A stretch of 45,191 bases of DNA. Source: Bacteroidia bacterium (lineage in GTDB: Bacteria > Bacteroidota > Bacteroidia > Bacteroidales > Dysgonomonadaceae). The notes below the pieces were generated by a model. The model saw nothing but the letters and a program-made list of their open reading frames with translations. It did no database searches and was not told where the DNA came from. How positions within the stretch are numbered: position 1 is the first letter of the stretch; every line of letters begins with the position of its first letter. The DNA lies in contig JAUNUM010000010.1 of the NCBI GenBank assembly GCA_030538215.1, positions 1-45,191 on the forward strand. Reading direction: 5' to 3'. Made by a program: the position numbers and the translations under genes. This document shows positions 25,876 to 35,207 of this stretch, one piece after another.

Positions 25876-25876
25876 A

Positions 25877-26734
25877 ATGAAAGATAAGCTTTTTAAATTG
25901 CTTCTATTTGTTGCTTCAGCAAGCGTTTTGTTGCTTACTGCCGGAATAGTTTACGCTCTTATCGGTGGTGCATCTCAGGCTTTTGGAGAATACGGTTTTT
26001 GGGAATTTATTACTAATTCCGAATGGGATCCAAGATCAGCAACCGAAGAGTACGGTGCATTATCTTTTATTGTAGGAACACTATTTACAGCATTTTTTGC
26101 ATTATTAATCTGTCTTTTATTTTCATTGCCTGTGGCATTATTCAATGGAGAATATTTCAAGGGAACTAAAATCTCATCCGTTGTGGGTTCAATTGTCGAT
26201 TTACTTGCCGGAATCCCTTCCATTGTTTATGGTTTGTGGGGATTTTATATGTTACGTCCGCTGACTATCGAGTTGGGAATTAACTCTCAGGGATTCGGAA
26301 TTTTCACGGCATCCATTGTGCTGGCAATCATGATTATTCCTTATGCATCCTCGTTGAGCAGCGAGTTTCTTTCGATGGTTCCCAACAATTTAAAAGAAGG
26401 TGCTTACAGCTTAGGTGCCACAAGAATAGAAGTTATTCAACACGTCAGTCTGCCCGTGGCGGGTTCGGGAATTGTGGCGGCTTACATTTTGGCTCTTGGG
26501 CGGGCGTTGGGCGAAACAATGGCGGTAACCATGCTTATCGGAAATACCAATAATATTCCCAAAGGATTAGCCGACACGGGAAACACCATGGCAAGTATTA
26601 TTGCCAATCAATTTGGTGAAGCCGATGGAATAAAATTGAGTTCGTTGATAGCTATCGGATTGCTGCTCTTTATAATTACGGCAATCATTAATTTTGTAGC
26701 TAAATTGATAATGAAACACATGTCGAGAGCATGA
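25877..26734 (+). CDS. pstC: Phosphate ABC transporter permease PstC
   Basis: One of the two channel subunits of the Pst importer. The 285-residue protein has six hydrophobic segments and the permease EAA-type loop: EGAYSLGATRIEVIQHVSLP, followed by GRALGETMAVTMLIGN, which is diagnostic for PstC. The stop codon overlaps the pstA start (ATGA at 26731-26734), showing translational coupling. Confidence 0.95.
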   Translation: MKDKLFKLLLFVASASVLLLTAGIVYALIGGASQAFGEYGFWEFITNSEWDPRSATEEYGALSFIVGTLFTAFFALLICLLFSLPVALFNGEYFKGTKISSVVGSIVDLLAGIPSIVYGLWGFYMLRPLTIELGINSQGFGIFTASIVLAIMIIPYASSLSSEFLSMVPNNLKEGAYSLGATRIEVIQHVSLPVAGSGIVAAYILALGRALGETMAVTMLIGNTNNIPKGLADTGNTMASIIANQFGEADGIKLSSLIAIGLLLFIITAIINFVAKLIMKHMSRA

Positions 26735-27606
26735 CGGGAAGAAAACAAACAAGCATAAGTTACAGAAACAGCAAGAATAAGTTGGTTTATATTCTTGTTT
26801 GCACATTATCGTTTTTATCCATGCTTCCTTTGTTTTTTATTCTGTGGGAGGTAGTATCAAGAGGATACAAAAACTTTAATTTACAGTTATTTACCGAAGT
26901 TGCTCCTTCATCAATGGATGCCATGCTGGCACACGCTAACAACGAACCTATTCCCGGAGGAATTTTGAACGGAATAACCGGATCAATCCTCATTGTTGGC
27001 GTAGCCATTCTGCTAACCATTCCTTTGGGATTGCTTATTGGAATTTATCTCTCTGAAAATTCGCAAAAAAGGTTCGCTAAATTAGTCAGCTATTTAACCG
27101 ATTTGCTGCAAGGAATGCCCTCGATTGTTATTGGAATTATCGCTTACGCGTGGGTTGTGAAGCCTTTTGGTGGATATTCTGCATTGGCAGGAAGCGTGGC
27201 GTTAACAATAATGATGTTGCCCATGGTGGTGCGCTCAACCGAAGAAACACTGAAAATGTTGCCTCGCTCGTATAAAGAAGCCGGATTAGCGTTGGGTTCA
27301 TCGTATATAAACGTGGTGTTTAAAATATTAATCCCATCGGGATTTGGAGGTATCTTCACCGGAATTTTACTCTCCATTTCCCGTGTAATGGGCGAAACGG
27401 CTCCGCTAATGCTCACGGCTTTGGGCGCAACAATCGTAAACTGGAATGTTATGCAGCCGACAAGCGCCATGCCACTTTTAATTTGGGATTTTTATAACGA
27501 TCCTAATTTAGTCGATTTAATTTGGTCAACATCATTATTACTTCTTATTATTATATTTCTTTTAAACTGGTTAGCGAAAATTGTAGCACGGAAATGGAAA
27601 ATATAG
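26731..27606 (+). CDS. pstA: Phosphate ABC transporter permease PstA
   Basis: The second channel subunit. The 291-residue protein has six membrane segments, a periplasmic loop after the first (residues 40-85) and the EAA-type loop KEAGLALGSSYINVVFKILIP, followed by RVMGETAPLMLTALGA, diagnostic of PstA. It overlaps pstC by 4 bases and pstB by 13 bases, the order always seen in pst operons. Confidence 0.95.
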   Translation: MTGRKQTSISYRNSKNKLVYILVCTLSFLSMLPLFFILWEVVSRGYKNFNLQLFTEVAPSSMDAMLAHANNEPIPGGILNGITGSILIVGVAILLTIPLGLLIGIYLSENSQKRFAKLVSYLTDLLQGMPSIVIGIIAYAWVVKPFGGYSALAGSVALTIMMLPMVVRSTEETLKMLPRSYKEAGLALGSSYINVVFKILIPSGFGGIFTGILLSISRVMGETAPLMLTALGATIVNWNVMQPTSAMPLLIWDFYNDPNLVDLIWSTSLLLLIIIFLLNWLAKIVARKWKI

Positions 27607-28376
27607 AAAATACGGGTAGAGAGCCCATTTTAAAATTAAATTCTGTATCGGTCTCGTATGTAGCAGGGAAAAATGCAGTAAATGAGGTTTCTGCTGATAT
27701 ATACCCCAATACCATCACGGCAATTATGGGACCATCGGGATGTGGGAAAAGTACATTGTTACGTGCAATTAATAGAATGCATGATTTATATCCCAATGTA
27801 AAAACAATGGGCGAAATATTCCTGAAAGGAAAAAACGTGCTGCAAATGAATCCGATGGAAGTGCGCCGGTTGGCAGGAATGGTTTTTCAACAACCCAATC
27901 CGTTTCCCACGATGAGTATTTACGATAATGTGTTGGCTGGATATTCACTCAACGGCATCCGGTTAAGTAAAAAAGAGAAAGATGATATCGTGGAACAAAG
28001 CTTGATTTCTGTTGCGCTTTGGGACGAAGTAAAAGAGGTGATGTCTAAGCGTGGCTCGTTTCTTTCGGGTGGACAGCAGCAGCGTTTGTGCATTGCCCGC
28101 ACTTTGGCATTGAAGCCGGAAGTGCTGTTGATGGATGAGCCAACATCGGCACTTGATCCGATATCTACCAATAAAATTGAAGAGTTATTGCTGGATTTGA
28201 AAACGAAATATACCATTCTTATCGTTACGCACAACATGTCGCAAGCGGCAAGAATTTCGGACAACTCCATGTTTATGTACTTGGGCGACTTGATTGAATA
28301 TGGAGACACGCGCCAAATGTTCACCAAACCCAAGAATAAAAAAACCGAAGAATACCTGACCGGAGTATTCGGATAG
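27594..28376 (+). CDS. pstB: Phosphate ABC transporter ATP-binding protein
   Basis: PstB is the ATPase of the phosphate importer. The 260-residue protein has Walker A GPSGCGKST (46-54), Q-loop Gln99-100, signature LSGGQQQRLCIAR (from 157) and Walker B VLLMDEP followed by TSALDP. The ATG at 27594 is chosen because it gives the normal length; a longer in-frame start (27522) would lie deep inside pstA. It overlaps the pstA end by 13 bases. The PNPFPMS-like loop (NPFPTMS) after the Q-loop is typical of PstB. Confidence 0.96.
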   Translation: MENIENTGREPILKLNSVSVSYVAGKNAVNEVSADIYPNTITAIMGPSGCGKSTLLRAINRMHDLYPNVKTMGEIFLKGKNVLQMNPMEVRRLAGMVFQQPNPFPTMSIYDNVLAGYSLNGIRLSKKEKDDIVEQSLISVALWDEVKEVMSKRGSFLSGGQQQRLCIARTLALKPEVLLMDEPTSALDPISTNKIEELLLDLKTKYTILIVTHNMSQAARISDNSMFMYLGDLIEYGDTRQMFTKPKNKKTEEYLTGVFG

Positions 28377-28381
28377 TTGGT

Positions 28382-28389
28382 TATCTTTG
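28382..28389 (+). promoter_or_regulatory. Possible internal promoter before phoU
   Basis: TATCTTTG is an exact -7 match just after the pstB stop codon. It would start transcription near 28395, 27 bases before the phoU ATG. There is no clear -33 element. It could keep phoU and the two-component genes expressed when the pst promoter is off. Confidence 0.35.
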
Positions 28390-28421
28390 TAAATGAAATT
28401 AATTCTGTAAAAACTGTCATC

Positions 28422-29183
28422 ATGGAATCATATAACGAAGGAAGCGATAGTCTTTTAAATCCATCGGGCACCAGTATAAAGGAGAAATATTTTGCCCAGT
28501 TACAAAGCGATTTTCAACTTTTATCTGAAATTGTATTGGAGCAATTAACAAATTCTCAGCATCTATTAAACGATAAAAACGAAGAGTTATTTGCTCTGAT
28601 GAAAAAAAATGAGAAAATCATTGACTCCTTAGATATCACAATTAAAGAAAAGGTTATCAATAGCATTATGTTTTTCAATCCCATGGCTATCGATTTAAGA
28701 AAAATAATGGCTTATTACGATATGACCATTTCCATGGAGCGGGTGGGAGATCTTATTCAAAATATTGCTGAATCGTTAAAGAAAATTGATTTTTCGCTCG
28801 AAGGTTTTGAAACCTACATAAAGCTAACCAACAAGATGCTTGTGCATACCGATGAAATGCTGAAAAATGCCGTTTTTGCGGTTTCGGGAGCAAGTAATCA
28901 AATGGCATACAACACTATTCTCATGGACGATAAAGTGGACAAAATGGAGCGAAAAATGGAACGTAAGCTGGCAGAAGGATTTCAAGAAAAAACCACAAAC
29001 TATCAAATGCTTATTAATATTGTCAATCTCAATAATATTGCTTATTACATTGAGCGTATTGGTGATAAAGCGGTTGATATAGCAGAATCGGCTATTTTCC
29101 TGCTCGAAGGAAAAGATGTGCGGCATGATAAAGGACTAAAAAAATCATTGCCTTTTAAAAAAGATGAAGAGGAGAATCAATAA
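28422..29183 (+). CDS. phoU: Phosphate signalling protein PhoU
   Basis: PhoU links the Pst importer to the PhoR-type kinase and limits phosphate uptake. The 253-residue protein is all-helical and contains two PhoU-type three-helix repeats. Family motifs include FFNPMAIDLRKIMAYYDMTISMERVGDLIQNIAE and the second repeat INIVNLNNIAYYIERIGDKAVDIAE; each E-R-[IV]-G-D motif coordinates metal. The ATG at 28422 is preferred to an upstream TTG (28377). It is longer than E. coli PhoU (241 residues) because of an N-terminal extension. Confidence 0.94.
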   Translation: MESYNEGSDSLLNPSGTSIKEKYFAQLQSDFQLLSEIVLEQLTNSQHLLNDKNEELFALMKKNEKIIDSLDITIKEKVINSIMFFNPMAIDLRKIMAYYDMTISMERVGDLIQNIAESLKKIDFSLEGFETYIKLTNKMLVHTDEMLKNAVFAVSGASNQMAYNTILMDDKVDKMERKMERKLAEGFQEKTTNYQMLINIVNLNNIAYYIERIGDKAVDIAESAIFLLEGKDVRHDKGLKKSLPFKKDEEENQ

Positions 29184-29200
29184 AATCAATTTTGTTAATT

Positions 29201-29893
29201 ATGGAAGAAAGAATTTTAGTAGTTGACGATGAAAAAGATATTTGCGATATTCTTCAGTTTAACTTGGAACACGAAGGATATAAAGTAGATTTAGCAAATT
29301 CGGCAGAAGAAGCGTTGTCAATCCTCACAGACAAGCACGATTTAATTATTTTAGATGTTATGATGGGAGGAATGTCGGGCTTTAAAATGGCTGAGTGGCT
29401 TAGAAAAGAGGAAAAAACGGTTCCTATTATATTTTTAACGGCGAAAAATACCGAAAACGATATGTTAACCGGTTTTTCTTTGGGTGGCGATGACTATATG
29501 TCTAAACCATTTTCTGTGAAAGAGTTAATTGCACGAGTAAAATCGGTGCTAAAAAGAGCCGGCTCAAGTAAAAAAACATCGCAAACGTTGTGGCAATATG
29601 AAGGTTTAACTATCGATATTCTTAATAACAGGGTTATTATTGACGATGTTGAAGTTTCGCTCACGAAAAAAGAATTTGAAATTCTTTCGCTCCTGTCGCA
29701 AACTTCACCAAACGTTTATACGCGCAGTGAGATTTTAAATCAGGTTTGGGGCGATAATGAATTTGTTCTCGACAGAACCGTTGATGTGCACATTACCCGT
29801 CTCCGCAAAAAGTTAGGCGAATACGCGTCAATCATTGTAAATCGCTCAGGATTTGGATATTATTTGAATTTAGACCCTAAAGCTGCAGAATGA
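29201..29893 (+). CDS. phoB: OmpR/PhoB-type response regulator
   Basis: The 230-residue regulator has a receiver domain with acidic pocket Asp9/Asp10, phospho-acceptor Asp52 (LIILDVMM), Thr80 and Lys102 (SKPF), then an OmpR-type winged helix (about 135-228; LTKKEFEILSLL, RSEILNQVWG, VDVHITRLRKKLG). Position behind pstSCAB-phoU and in front of the kinase argues for a PhoB role; the closest family label RprY-like cannot be excluded. The start is the ATG at 29201, 17 bases after phoU. Its stop codon overlaps the kinase start (ATGA). Confidence 0.88.
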   Translation: MEERILVVDDEKDICDILQFNLEHEGYKVDLANSAEEALSILTDKHDLIILDVMMGGMSGFKMAEWLRKEEKTVPIIFLTAKNTENDMLTGFSLGGDDYMSKPFSVKELIARVKSVLKRAGSSKKTSQTLWQYEGLTIDILNNRVIIDDVEVSLTKKEFEILSLLSQTSPNVYTRSEILNQVWGDNEFVLDRTVDVHITRLRKKLGEYASIIVNRSGFGYYLNLDPKAAE

Positions 29894-31638
29894 AATTCCG
29901 GCTATCATACAGAAAAAGAATTTTACTATATTTCTTCGTAATAATTGCAATTTTTACGGTAGGAATCATTCTGTTTGAGCAAAAGCAAATTAGATACGAG
30001 CGCACAAGAAGCCTTGAAAACATGCTCGATAGCAATGCCGATTTCATCCATCGGTATATCGAAGGCAAAAACATTGCGTTTTCCGATACTATGCCGCAAC
30101 TGGATGAATTAATAACTTATTTGCCCGATAATCTGCGTTTAACCATAATCGATAAAGCGGGCGTAGTTGTGTACGACAATTTGCTGGATAAGCGAATAAT
30201 GACCAATCACATAGATCGTCCCGAAATCCAGAAAGCTATAGGTTTCGGCAGCGGATCAAACATCCGAATGTCGGATAGCAATTACATACGTTATTTATAT
30301 TATGCTAACAATTACGAAGGCAAATACTTCATTCGCGTTGCCTTGCCTTATGAAGTGGAAGTGAGACCATTTCTCAATTCCAAAAATAGCTTTATGTATT
30401 TCATCCTCTTGTTTTTCATAGTTTCTGTGTTGATGATGTTTTACTTTGCCAATAAATTCTCTAAATCGATTAAAGAATTGAAAGAGTTTGCCGTCAACCT
30501 TAAAAATGAAAAACCGGTAAAAACAGCATTCCAGTTTCCCGATGATGAAGTAGGAGAGGTAAGTGCCGAAATTGTGGAGAACTACAATTTATTGAAAGAA
30601 AATAGAAAAAAACTGGCGTTAGAGCGAGAAAAACTTATTCAACATTTTCAGTATTCCGAAGAAGGCATTGCTATTTTTTCTGAAGAGAGAAAGAAAATAT
30701 ACACCAATTCACACTTTTTGCAATTTCTGAACATTATTGTGGATAAACCCGTATTGGAAGACGAATACCTGTTTTCCGATTCCAATTTTGAAGAGATCGT
30801 AACGTTTCTTGACTCAACAGACCGTTCGGAAAATGTTTTTTCTACGCGAATCGAAAAAAGTGGAAAACAATTCAATATAAGAGTAATTATATTCGAAGAT
30901 AAAAATTTTGAGATTTACATAAGTGACATCACAAAAGCTGAGAAACGACGCTTATTGAAACAAGAAATAACCAACAATATTGCTCACGAACTTCGAACCC
31001 CCGTCACAAGTATTCGAGGCTATTTGGAAACAATTCTCAGCCTCAACCCAAAAGATATAGCTCGTCAACAAGCTTTCATAGATCGTGCTTACGTTCAAAC
31101 TATTCGATTATCGGAATTAATTCAGGATATCAGCATGTTGACTAAAATAGAAGAGGCAGCCGACAGGTTTATTAGAGAACCGGTTTACATGAAGCCACTT
31201 CTTGATGAATTAGGCTCTGATTTATCTGATATATTTCACAAAAAAAACATTACATTCAATATAGATGTGGCAGATGGCGTGATTATTTACGGTAGCCGTA
31301 CACTTTTATATTCTATTTTTCGCAATCTTGTTGATAATTCCATTGCTTACGCGGGTGAAACTATTCAAATTACGATACGATGTTATATGGAATCTGACGA
31401 TGCCGTGTATTTTGAATTTCACGATAATGGCATTGGCGTGGAAGAAAAACACTTGGTGAAAATTTTTGAACGATTTTATCGGGTAAATGAAGGCCGAACG
31501 CGCGATACAGGTGGTTCGGGGTTGGGATTATCAATTGTTAAAAATGCAGTATTGTTACACAAAGGCAATATCGTAGCCAAAAATCGTCCCGAGGGCGGCT
31601 TACTTTTCCTTATCACCTTTCCGAAAACCAAAAACTGA
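29890..31638 (+). CDS. phoR: Membrane histidine kinase, PhoR-type
   Basis: The 582-residue kinase has two transmembrane segments (about 11-29 and 169-187) enclosing a periplasmic sensor domain of about 140 residues. A linker/HAMP-like helix (190-250) and a PAS-like region (about 250-350) follow. The dimerisation box is NNIAHELRTPVTS with phospho-acceptor His366. The ATPase part shows the N box FRNLVDNSIAYA, G1 DNGIGV, the F box ERFYRV and the G2 GGSGLGLSIV. It overlaps the regulator gene by 4 bases. The sizeable periplasmic domain is unlike E. coli PhoR, which senses through PstB-PhoU. Confidence 0.88.
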   Translation: MKFRLSYRKRILLYFFVIIAIFTVGIILFEQKQIRYERTRSLENMLDSNADFIHRYIEGKNIAFSDTMPQLDELITYLPDNLRLTIIDKAGVVVYDNLLDKRIMTNHIDRPEIQKAIGFGSGSNIRMSDSNYIRYLYYANNYEGKYFIRVALPYEVEVRPFLNSKNSFMYFILLFFIVSVLMMFYFANKFSKSIKELKEFAVNLKNEKPVKTAFQFPDDEVGEVSAEIVENYNLLKENRKKLALEREKLIQHFQYSEEGIAIFSEERKKIYTNSHFLQFLNIIVDKPVLEDEYLFSDSNFEEIVTFLDSTDRSENVFSTRIEKSGKQFNIRVIIFEDKNFEIYISDITKAEKRRLLKQEITNNIAHELRTPVTSIRGYLETILSLNPKDIARQQAFIDRAYVQTIRLSELIQDISMLTKIEEAADRFIREPVYMKPLLDELGSDLSDIFHKKNITFNIDVADGVIIYGSRTLLYSIFRNLVDNSIAYAGETIQITIRCYMESDDAVYFEFHDNGIGVEEKHLVKIFERFYRVNEGRTRDTGGSGLGLSIVKNAVLLHKGNIVAKNRPEGGLLFLITFPKTKN

Positions 31639-31768
31639 GCAGTTGTCTTATAAGTAAAATCATCGTTTCGTTTTGTCATACTGATTCGTCGGCTGACAAT
31701 TTGATAAATAGATTTTGCCTATAAAACAGTTTTATTCTATTCCCAAAAGTTAAATAAACCAAACTTGC

Positions 31769-31799
31769 TTGCTGTTTAAAACAATTCTAAATAACTTTG
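31769..31799 (+). promoter_or_regulatory. Promoter of the dehydrogenase operon
   Basis: TTG (31769-31771), 20-bp spacer and TAACTTTG (31792-31799) match the Bacteroidetes pattern. Transcription would start near 31805, leaving a leader of about 145 bases before the ATG at 31950. I see no obvious riboswitch in that leader. The rest of the 31639-31949 gap shows nothing else. Confidence 0.6.
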
Positions 31800-31949
31800 T
31801 GCAGAAATCACAGAGTCAAGATTCAGTCAACTTTTTCAACTACAGAAAAAAAGATTGTTATATGTTTAAACAATTATTATTCGAAAATGTTATTGTTAGT
31901 GACTTACGATGTATAACGTTTTTGGTTAAAAATCACAACTAAATATATT

Positions 31950-32945
31950 ATGGCAAAATCTAAAAAAGCAGAAAAAAATTTAGAAATACCCAAGAAGAAA
32001 TTGCTACACATGCATAAGTTAATGTGTGACATTCGTAATTTCGACGAAAAGGTAAATTATATGGTGAAAAGGGGACAAGTTCCCGGAATGACACATTTTT
32101 CGGTAGGTGAAGAAGCAGCTAATGTGGGTGCAATTGCCGCACTTTCGGAAGGCGATTTAATTACCTCCAACCACCGCGGACACGGTCAAACCATTGCTAT
32201 GGAAATAGACTTGAACGAGATGATGGCCGAAATTATGGGAAAAGCCACAGGTACCTGTAAAGGAAAAGGCGGATCAATGCACATTGCCGATCTCGATAAA
32301 GGAAATCTTGGTGCCAACGGAATTGTGGGCGGTGGAATGGGAATGGCTATTGGAGCTGCCTTGACACAGAAAATGAAGAAAACCGGGAAAATCGTAATGT
32401 GCTGTTTTGGTGATGGCGCTTGCAACGAAGGTACTTTTCACGAAACACTAAATATGGCTTCTATTTGGAAACTGCCGGTTATTTTCTATTCCATCAATAA
32501 TTTTTACGGAATCAGCACACCCATTTCAAGTGTTATAAACGTAGATTATAATTACCAACGCGCCTGTTCATACGGTATTCCCGGTCATTTTATAGAAGAC
32601 GGGAATGATCTATTGGCAGTTTACAACAAGTTTGTTGAACTAGTAGATTACGTTCGTAGTGGAAATGGTCCTGTTTTGGTTGAATCACTCACATATCGTT
32701 GGCACGGGCACTCAACTTCCGATCCCGGAAAATACCGCACCAAAGCAGAAGTGGATGAGTGGAAGAAAAAAGATCCGATTGTTGCTTACAAAAACTACTT
32801 GGTAGGGAATAATCTGGCTACTGAAGAAGAGTTAGACGAAATAGACCGCAAATCGATGGAAGCGGTTGAAGGATCCGTAAAATTTGCAATGGAAAGCCCC
32901 GAACCGACCTTAGAGTCAGCCTTTGAAGATATTTTTGCAGATTAA
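31950..32945 (+). CDS. 2-oxoacid dehydrogenase E1 alpha subunit
   Basis: Thiamine-diphosphate-binding alpha subunit of a two-subunit E1 that decarboxylates a 2-oxoacid (pyruvate, acetoin or branched-chain acid). The 331-residue protein has the ThDP motif GDGACNEGTFHETLNMASIWKLPVIFYSINN, the GGSMH and HRGHG segments of the active site, and SLTYRWHGHSTSDPGKYR near the C-terminus. The sequence is of the PDH/acetoin-dehydrogenase type; the substrate cannot be settled by eye. Genes for E1beta, E2 and E3 follow in order, each separated by a small gap with a palindrome. Confidence 0.92.
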   Translation: MAKSKKAEKNLEIPKKKLLHMHKLMCDIRNFDEKVNYMVKRGQVPGMTHFSVGEEAANVGAIAALSEGDLITSNHRGHGQTIAMEIDLNEMMAEIMGKATGTCKGKGGSMHIADLDKGNLGANGIVGGGMGMAIGAALTQKMKKTGKIVMCCFGDGACNEGTFHETLNMASIWKLPVIFYSINNFYGISTPISSVINVDYNYQRACSYGIPGHFIEDGNDLLAVYNKFVELVDYVRSGNGPVLVESLTYRWHGHSTSDPGKYRTKAEVDEWKKKDPIVAYKNYLVGNNLATEEELDEIDRKSMEAVEGSVKFAMESPEPTLESAFEDIFAD

Positions 32946-32952
32946 ATCACGT

Positions 32953-32980
32953 GTAAAGACGCACGGCCGTGCGTCTTTAC
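32953..32980. repeat. Dispersed palindrome, family A, copy 3
   Basis: A perfect 28-bp palindrome: left arm 32953-32966 (GTAAAGACGCACGG), right arm 32967-32980 its exact reverse complement. It sits in the 81-base gap between the E1alpha and E1beta genes. Confidence 0.9.
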
Positions 32981-33026
32981 TACAGAACAACCCGACAAAC
33001 GAACAAAAAATATACAATATATTATA

Positions 33027-34028
33027 ATGAGTAACGAAACTAAAGTAATGTCTGTAAGAGACGCCATTATTATGGCGATGTCTGAAGAAATGCGTCGTGA
33101 CGAGAACGTATTTCTCATGGGCGAAGACGTGGGTATTTTCGGCGGAGACTTCGGTACATCGGTGGGAATGCTTCAGGAATTTGGGAAAGAGCGTGTTCGC
33201 GACACCCCAATTTCCGAAAACGCAATTTCCGGCTGTGCCATCGGTGCTGCAATGACTGGTTTGCGACCCATTGTTGACGTAACTTTTATGGATTTCATCG
33301 TTTATATGATGGACAATATAGTGAACCAAGCAGCTAAAACCCGATATATGTTCGGCGGAAAAGGACAAGTACCTGTTGTCTTCCGCTGCGCGGCAGGATC
33401 GGGCGTGGGCGCTGCTGCACAACACTCGCAGTCGCTCGAAGCGTGGTTTACGCATATTCCGGGACTTAAGGTTGTCGCCCCGGGAACACCTGCCGATGTT
33501 AAAGGAATACTTAAATCCGCTATCAGGGACAATAACACCGTTATTTTCCTTGAATATAAAGCGCAGTTCAACATGAAAGGAGAAGTTCCTCTCGATCCCG
33601 ACTTTACCATTCCTTTGGGCAAAGCCGAACTTAAACGAGAGGGCAAAGACGTAACTGTTGTTACGTATGGAAGAATGCTCGAACGTGTATTGCAGGCTGC
33701 CGACGAAGTGCGGGAAGCCGAAGGCGTAAGCGTAGAAGTGGTTGATTTGAGAACATTGATGCCGCTTGACAAAGAAGCTATTCTTAATTCGGTGAAAAAA
33801 ACCGGTCGTGTGTTGCTCGTTAACGATGCGCACAAAACCGGTGGATTCATCGGTGAAATTGCCGCAATGATTGCCGAAAGCGATGCCTTCGACTTCCTCG
33901 ATGGTCGTATTCTGCGATTAGCGGCAGAAGACGTTCCTATTCCTTACAACGCAAAACTCGAAGCAGCCATGCTGCCAACCGTTGAAAGGATTAAAAAATA
34001 TATTCTGAAATTGGTCAATAATCGATAA
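33027..34028 (+). CDS. 2-oxoacid dehydrogenase E1 beta subunit
   Basis: The 333-residue beta subunit pairs with the alpha subunit at 31950 to form the E1 heterotetramer. Recognisable segments are MGEDVGIFGGDFGTSVGMLQEFGKERVRDTPISENAI, PVVFRCAAGSGVGAAAQHSQSLEAWFTHIPGLKVVAPG, and EVVDLRTLMPLDKEAILNSVKKTGRVLLVNDAHKTGG, all conserved in this family (transketolase-type pyrimidine domain and C-terminal domain). The length is normal. A long minus-strand ORF overlapping it is a shadow. Confidence 0.93.
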   Translation: MSNETKVMSVRDAIIMAMSEEMRRDENVFLMGEDVGIFGGDFGTSVGMLQEFGKERVRDTPISENAISGCAIGAAMTGLRPIVDVTFMDFIVYMMDNIVNQAAKTRYMFGGKGQVPVVFRCAAGSGVGAAAQHSQSLEAWFTHIPGLKVVAPGTPADVKGILKSAIRDNNTVIFLEYKAQFNMKGEVPLDPDFTIPLGKAELKREGKDVTVVTYGRMLERVLQAADEVREAEGVSVEVVDLRTLMPLDKEAILNSVKKTGRVLLVNDAHKTGGFIGEIAAMIAESDAFDFLDGRILRLAAEDVPIPYNAKLEAAMLPTVERIKKYILKLVNNR

Positions 34029-34033
34029 TTCGG

Positions 34034-34061
34034 GTAGAGACGGTGCGCGCACCGTCTTTAC
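34034..34061. repeat. Dispersed palindrome, family A, copy 4
   Basis: Arms GTAGAGACGGTGCG (34034-34047) and CGCACCGTCTTTAC (34048-34061) pair over 14 bp with a single G-T. It occupies the gap between the E1beta and E2 genes. The inner bases differ from copy 3 but stay paired. Confidence 0.85.
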
Positions 34062-34090
34062 GATTGACAATCGAACTAGAATCGAAAAGA

Positions 34091-35200
34091 ATGGAAGAAA
34101 GACAATTAATAAGAGCAACCCCTGCAGCAAGAGCGTTGGCGCGTCGTATGAAAGTTATGCTCTCCAACGTAACCGGAACCGGTTACAAAGGGCGTATTCA
34201 CATCGAAGACGTTGCCGGATGGAATTTTCAGGGTAAAGTTCACATTTCGCCTCTTGCACGCAGAATCGCGGAAGCTCACAACATAGATTTAACAGGTATC
34301 AGAGGTACGGGACACAACGATAAAGTAATAAAAGACGATGTATTGCTACTCATTTCTGATCCGGAACTCAAAGCACGCCTTACCCGTGATGATTTTGCCG
34401 AAGCAACCGCTGCACCGAAAATTCTTTCGAAAATAAGCAAGCAATTGCATGTGGTGCCGGCTGAGGGCAAACCCGGTTTACCTGTTAAAGTAGAAGAAAC
34501 TGCCGATACCGAAACCGTTCCATTGAGCATGATGCGCAAGATAATTGCAAAACGCATGTCGGAAAGTTATTTCTCAATTCCTTCGTTTATTCAAACTTGG
34601 GAAATAGATATGACCGAGTTGCTGGAATTACGCAAGAAGTTGATGGATCCTATAAAGGAAAAAACAGATAAGAAGCTTACCGTTACCGATTTAATCTCAT
34701 ATGCTGTAGTAAAAACGTTGATGAAACATAAGTATATCAATGCAAGTTTGAACAACGAGGCTACTGAAATTACTTTCCACAATTACGTGAATTTGGGAAT
34801 GGCGGTAGGTTTGGATGAAGGCTTGTTGGTTCCGGTAGTAAAAAATGCCGATAAAATGTCGTTGAGTGAGTTAGTGGTATCGTTAAAAGATGTTACTGAG
34901 CGCACTTTCTCAAAAAAACTTATGCCCGACGAGCAAACCGGAAGCACATTCACTATCAGCAATTTGGGAATGTATGGCGTAGAGCATTTTACGGCGATTA
35001 TCAATCAACCTAATGCAGCAATCTTGAGTGTTTCATCAACAAAAGATACAATTGTTGCCCGTAACGGTGAAGCGGTTATTCGTCCGATAATGAAGATCAG
35101 TCTCACAAGCGATCATCGCATAATCGACGGACTTACTGCTGCAAAATTCATGACGGATCTGAAGCAATTACTCGAAAATCCGTTATCATTATTAATTTAA
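34091..35200 (+). CDS. 2-oxoacid dehydrogenase E2 acyltransferase lacking a lipoyl domain
   Basis: The 369-residue protein should be the dihydrolipoamide acyltransferase core. It begins with two peripheral subunit-binding domains: residues 7-42 (ATPAARALARRMKVMLSNV) and 51-88 (HISPLARRIAEAHNIDLTGI). The catalytic domain runs from about 140, with the active-site DHRIIDG (His342, Asp346). Normal E2 proteins start with one to three lipoyl domains; here none precedes the first binding domain. The ATG at 34091 is preferred over a GTG at 34043 in the upstream palindrome; the 48 bases between hold no lipoyl sequence. The only lipoyl domain of the cluster is on E3. Confidence 0.88.
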   Translation: MEERQLIRATPAARALARRMKVMLSNVTGTGYKGRIHIEDVAGWNFQGKVHISPLARRIAEAHNIDLTGIRGTGHNDKVIKDDVLLLISDPELKARLTRDDFAEATAAPKILSKISKQLHVVPAEGKPGLPVKVEETADTETVPLSMMRKIIAKRMSESYFSIPSFIQTWEIDMTELLELRKKLMDPIKEKTDKKLTVTDLISYAVVKTLMKHKYINASLNNEATEITFHNYVNLGMAVGLDEGLLVPVVKNADKMSLSELVVSLKDVTERTFSKKLMPDEQTGSTFTISNLGMYGVEHFTAIINQPNAAILSVSSTKDTIVARNGEAVIRPIMKISLTSDHRIIDGLTAAKFMTDLKQLLENPLSLLI

Positions 35201-35207
35201 CGTTGTT

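Noticed and set aside
28405-28425. CTGTAAAAACTGTCAT just before phoU, resembling a Pho box
   Set aside because: The two halves are 9 bp apart, not 11, and overlap the start codon region; this looks like chance.
32916-33833. A 305-codon minus-strand ORF opposite the E1beta gene
   Set aside because: It is antisense to a clearly conserved coding sequence, has Cys- and His-rich composition typical of shadow frames, and has no promoter or recognisable domain.
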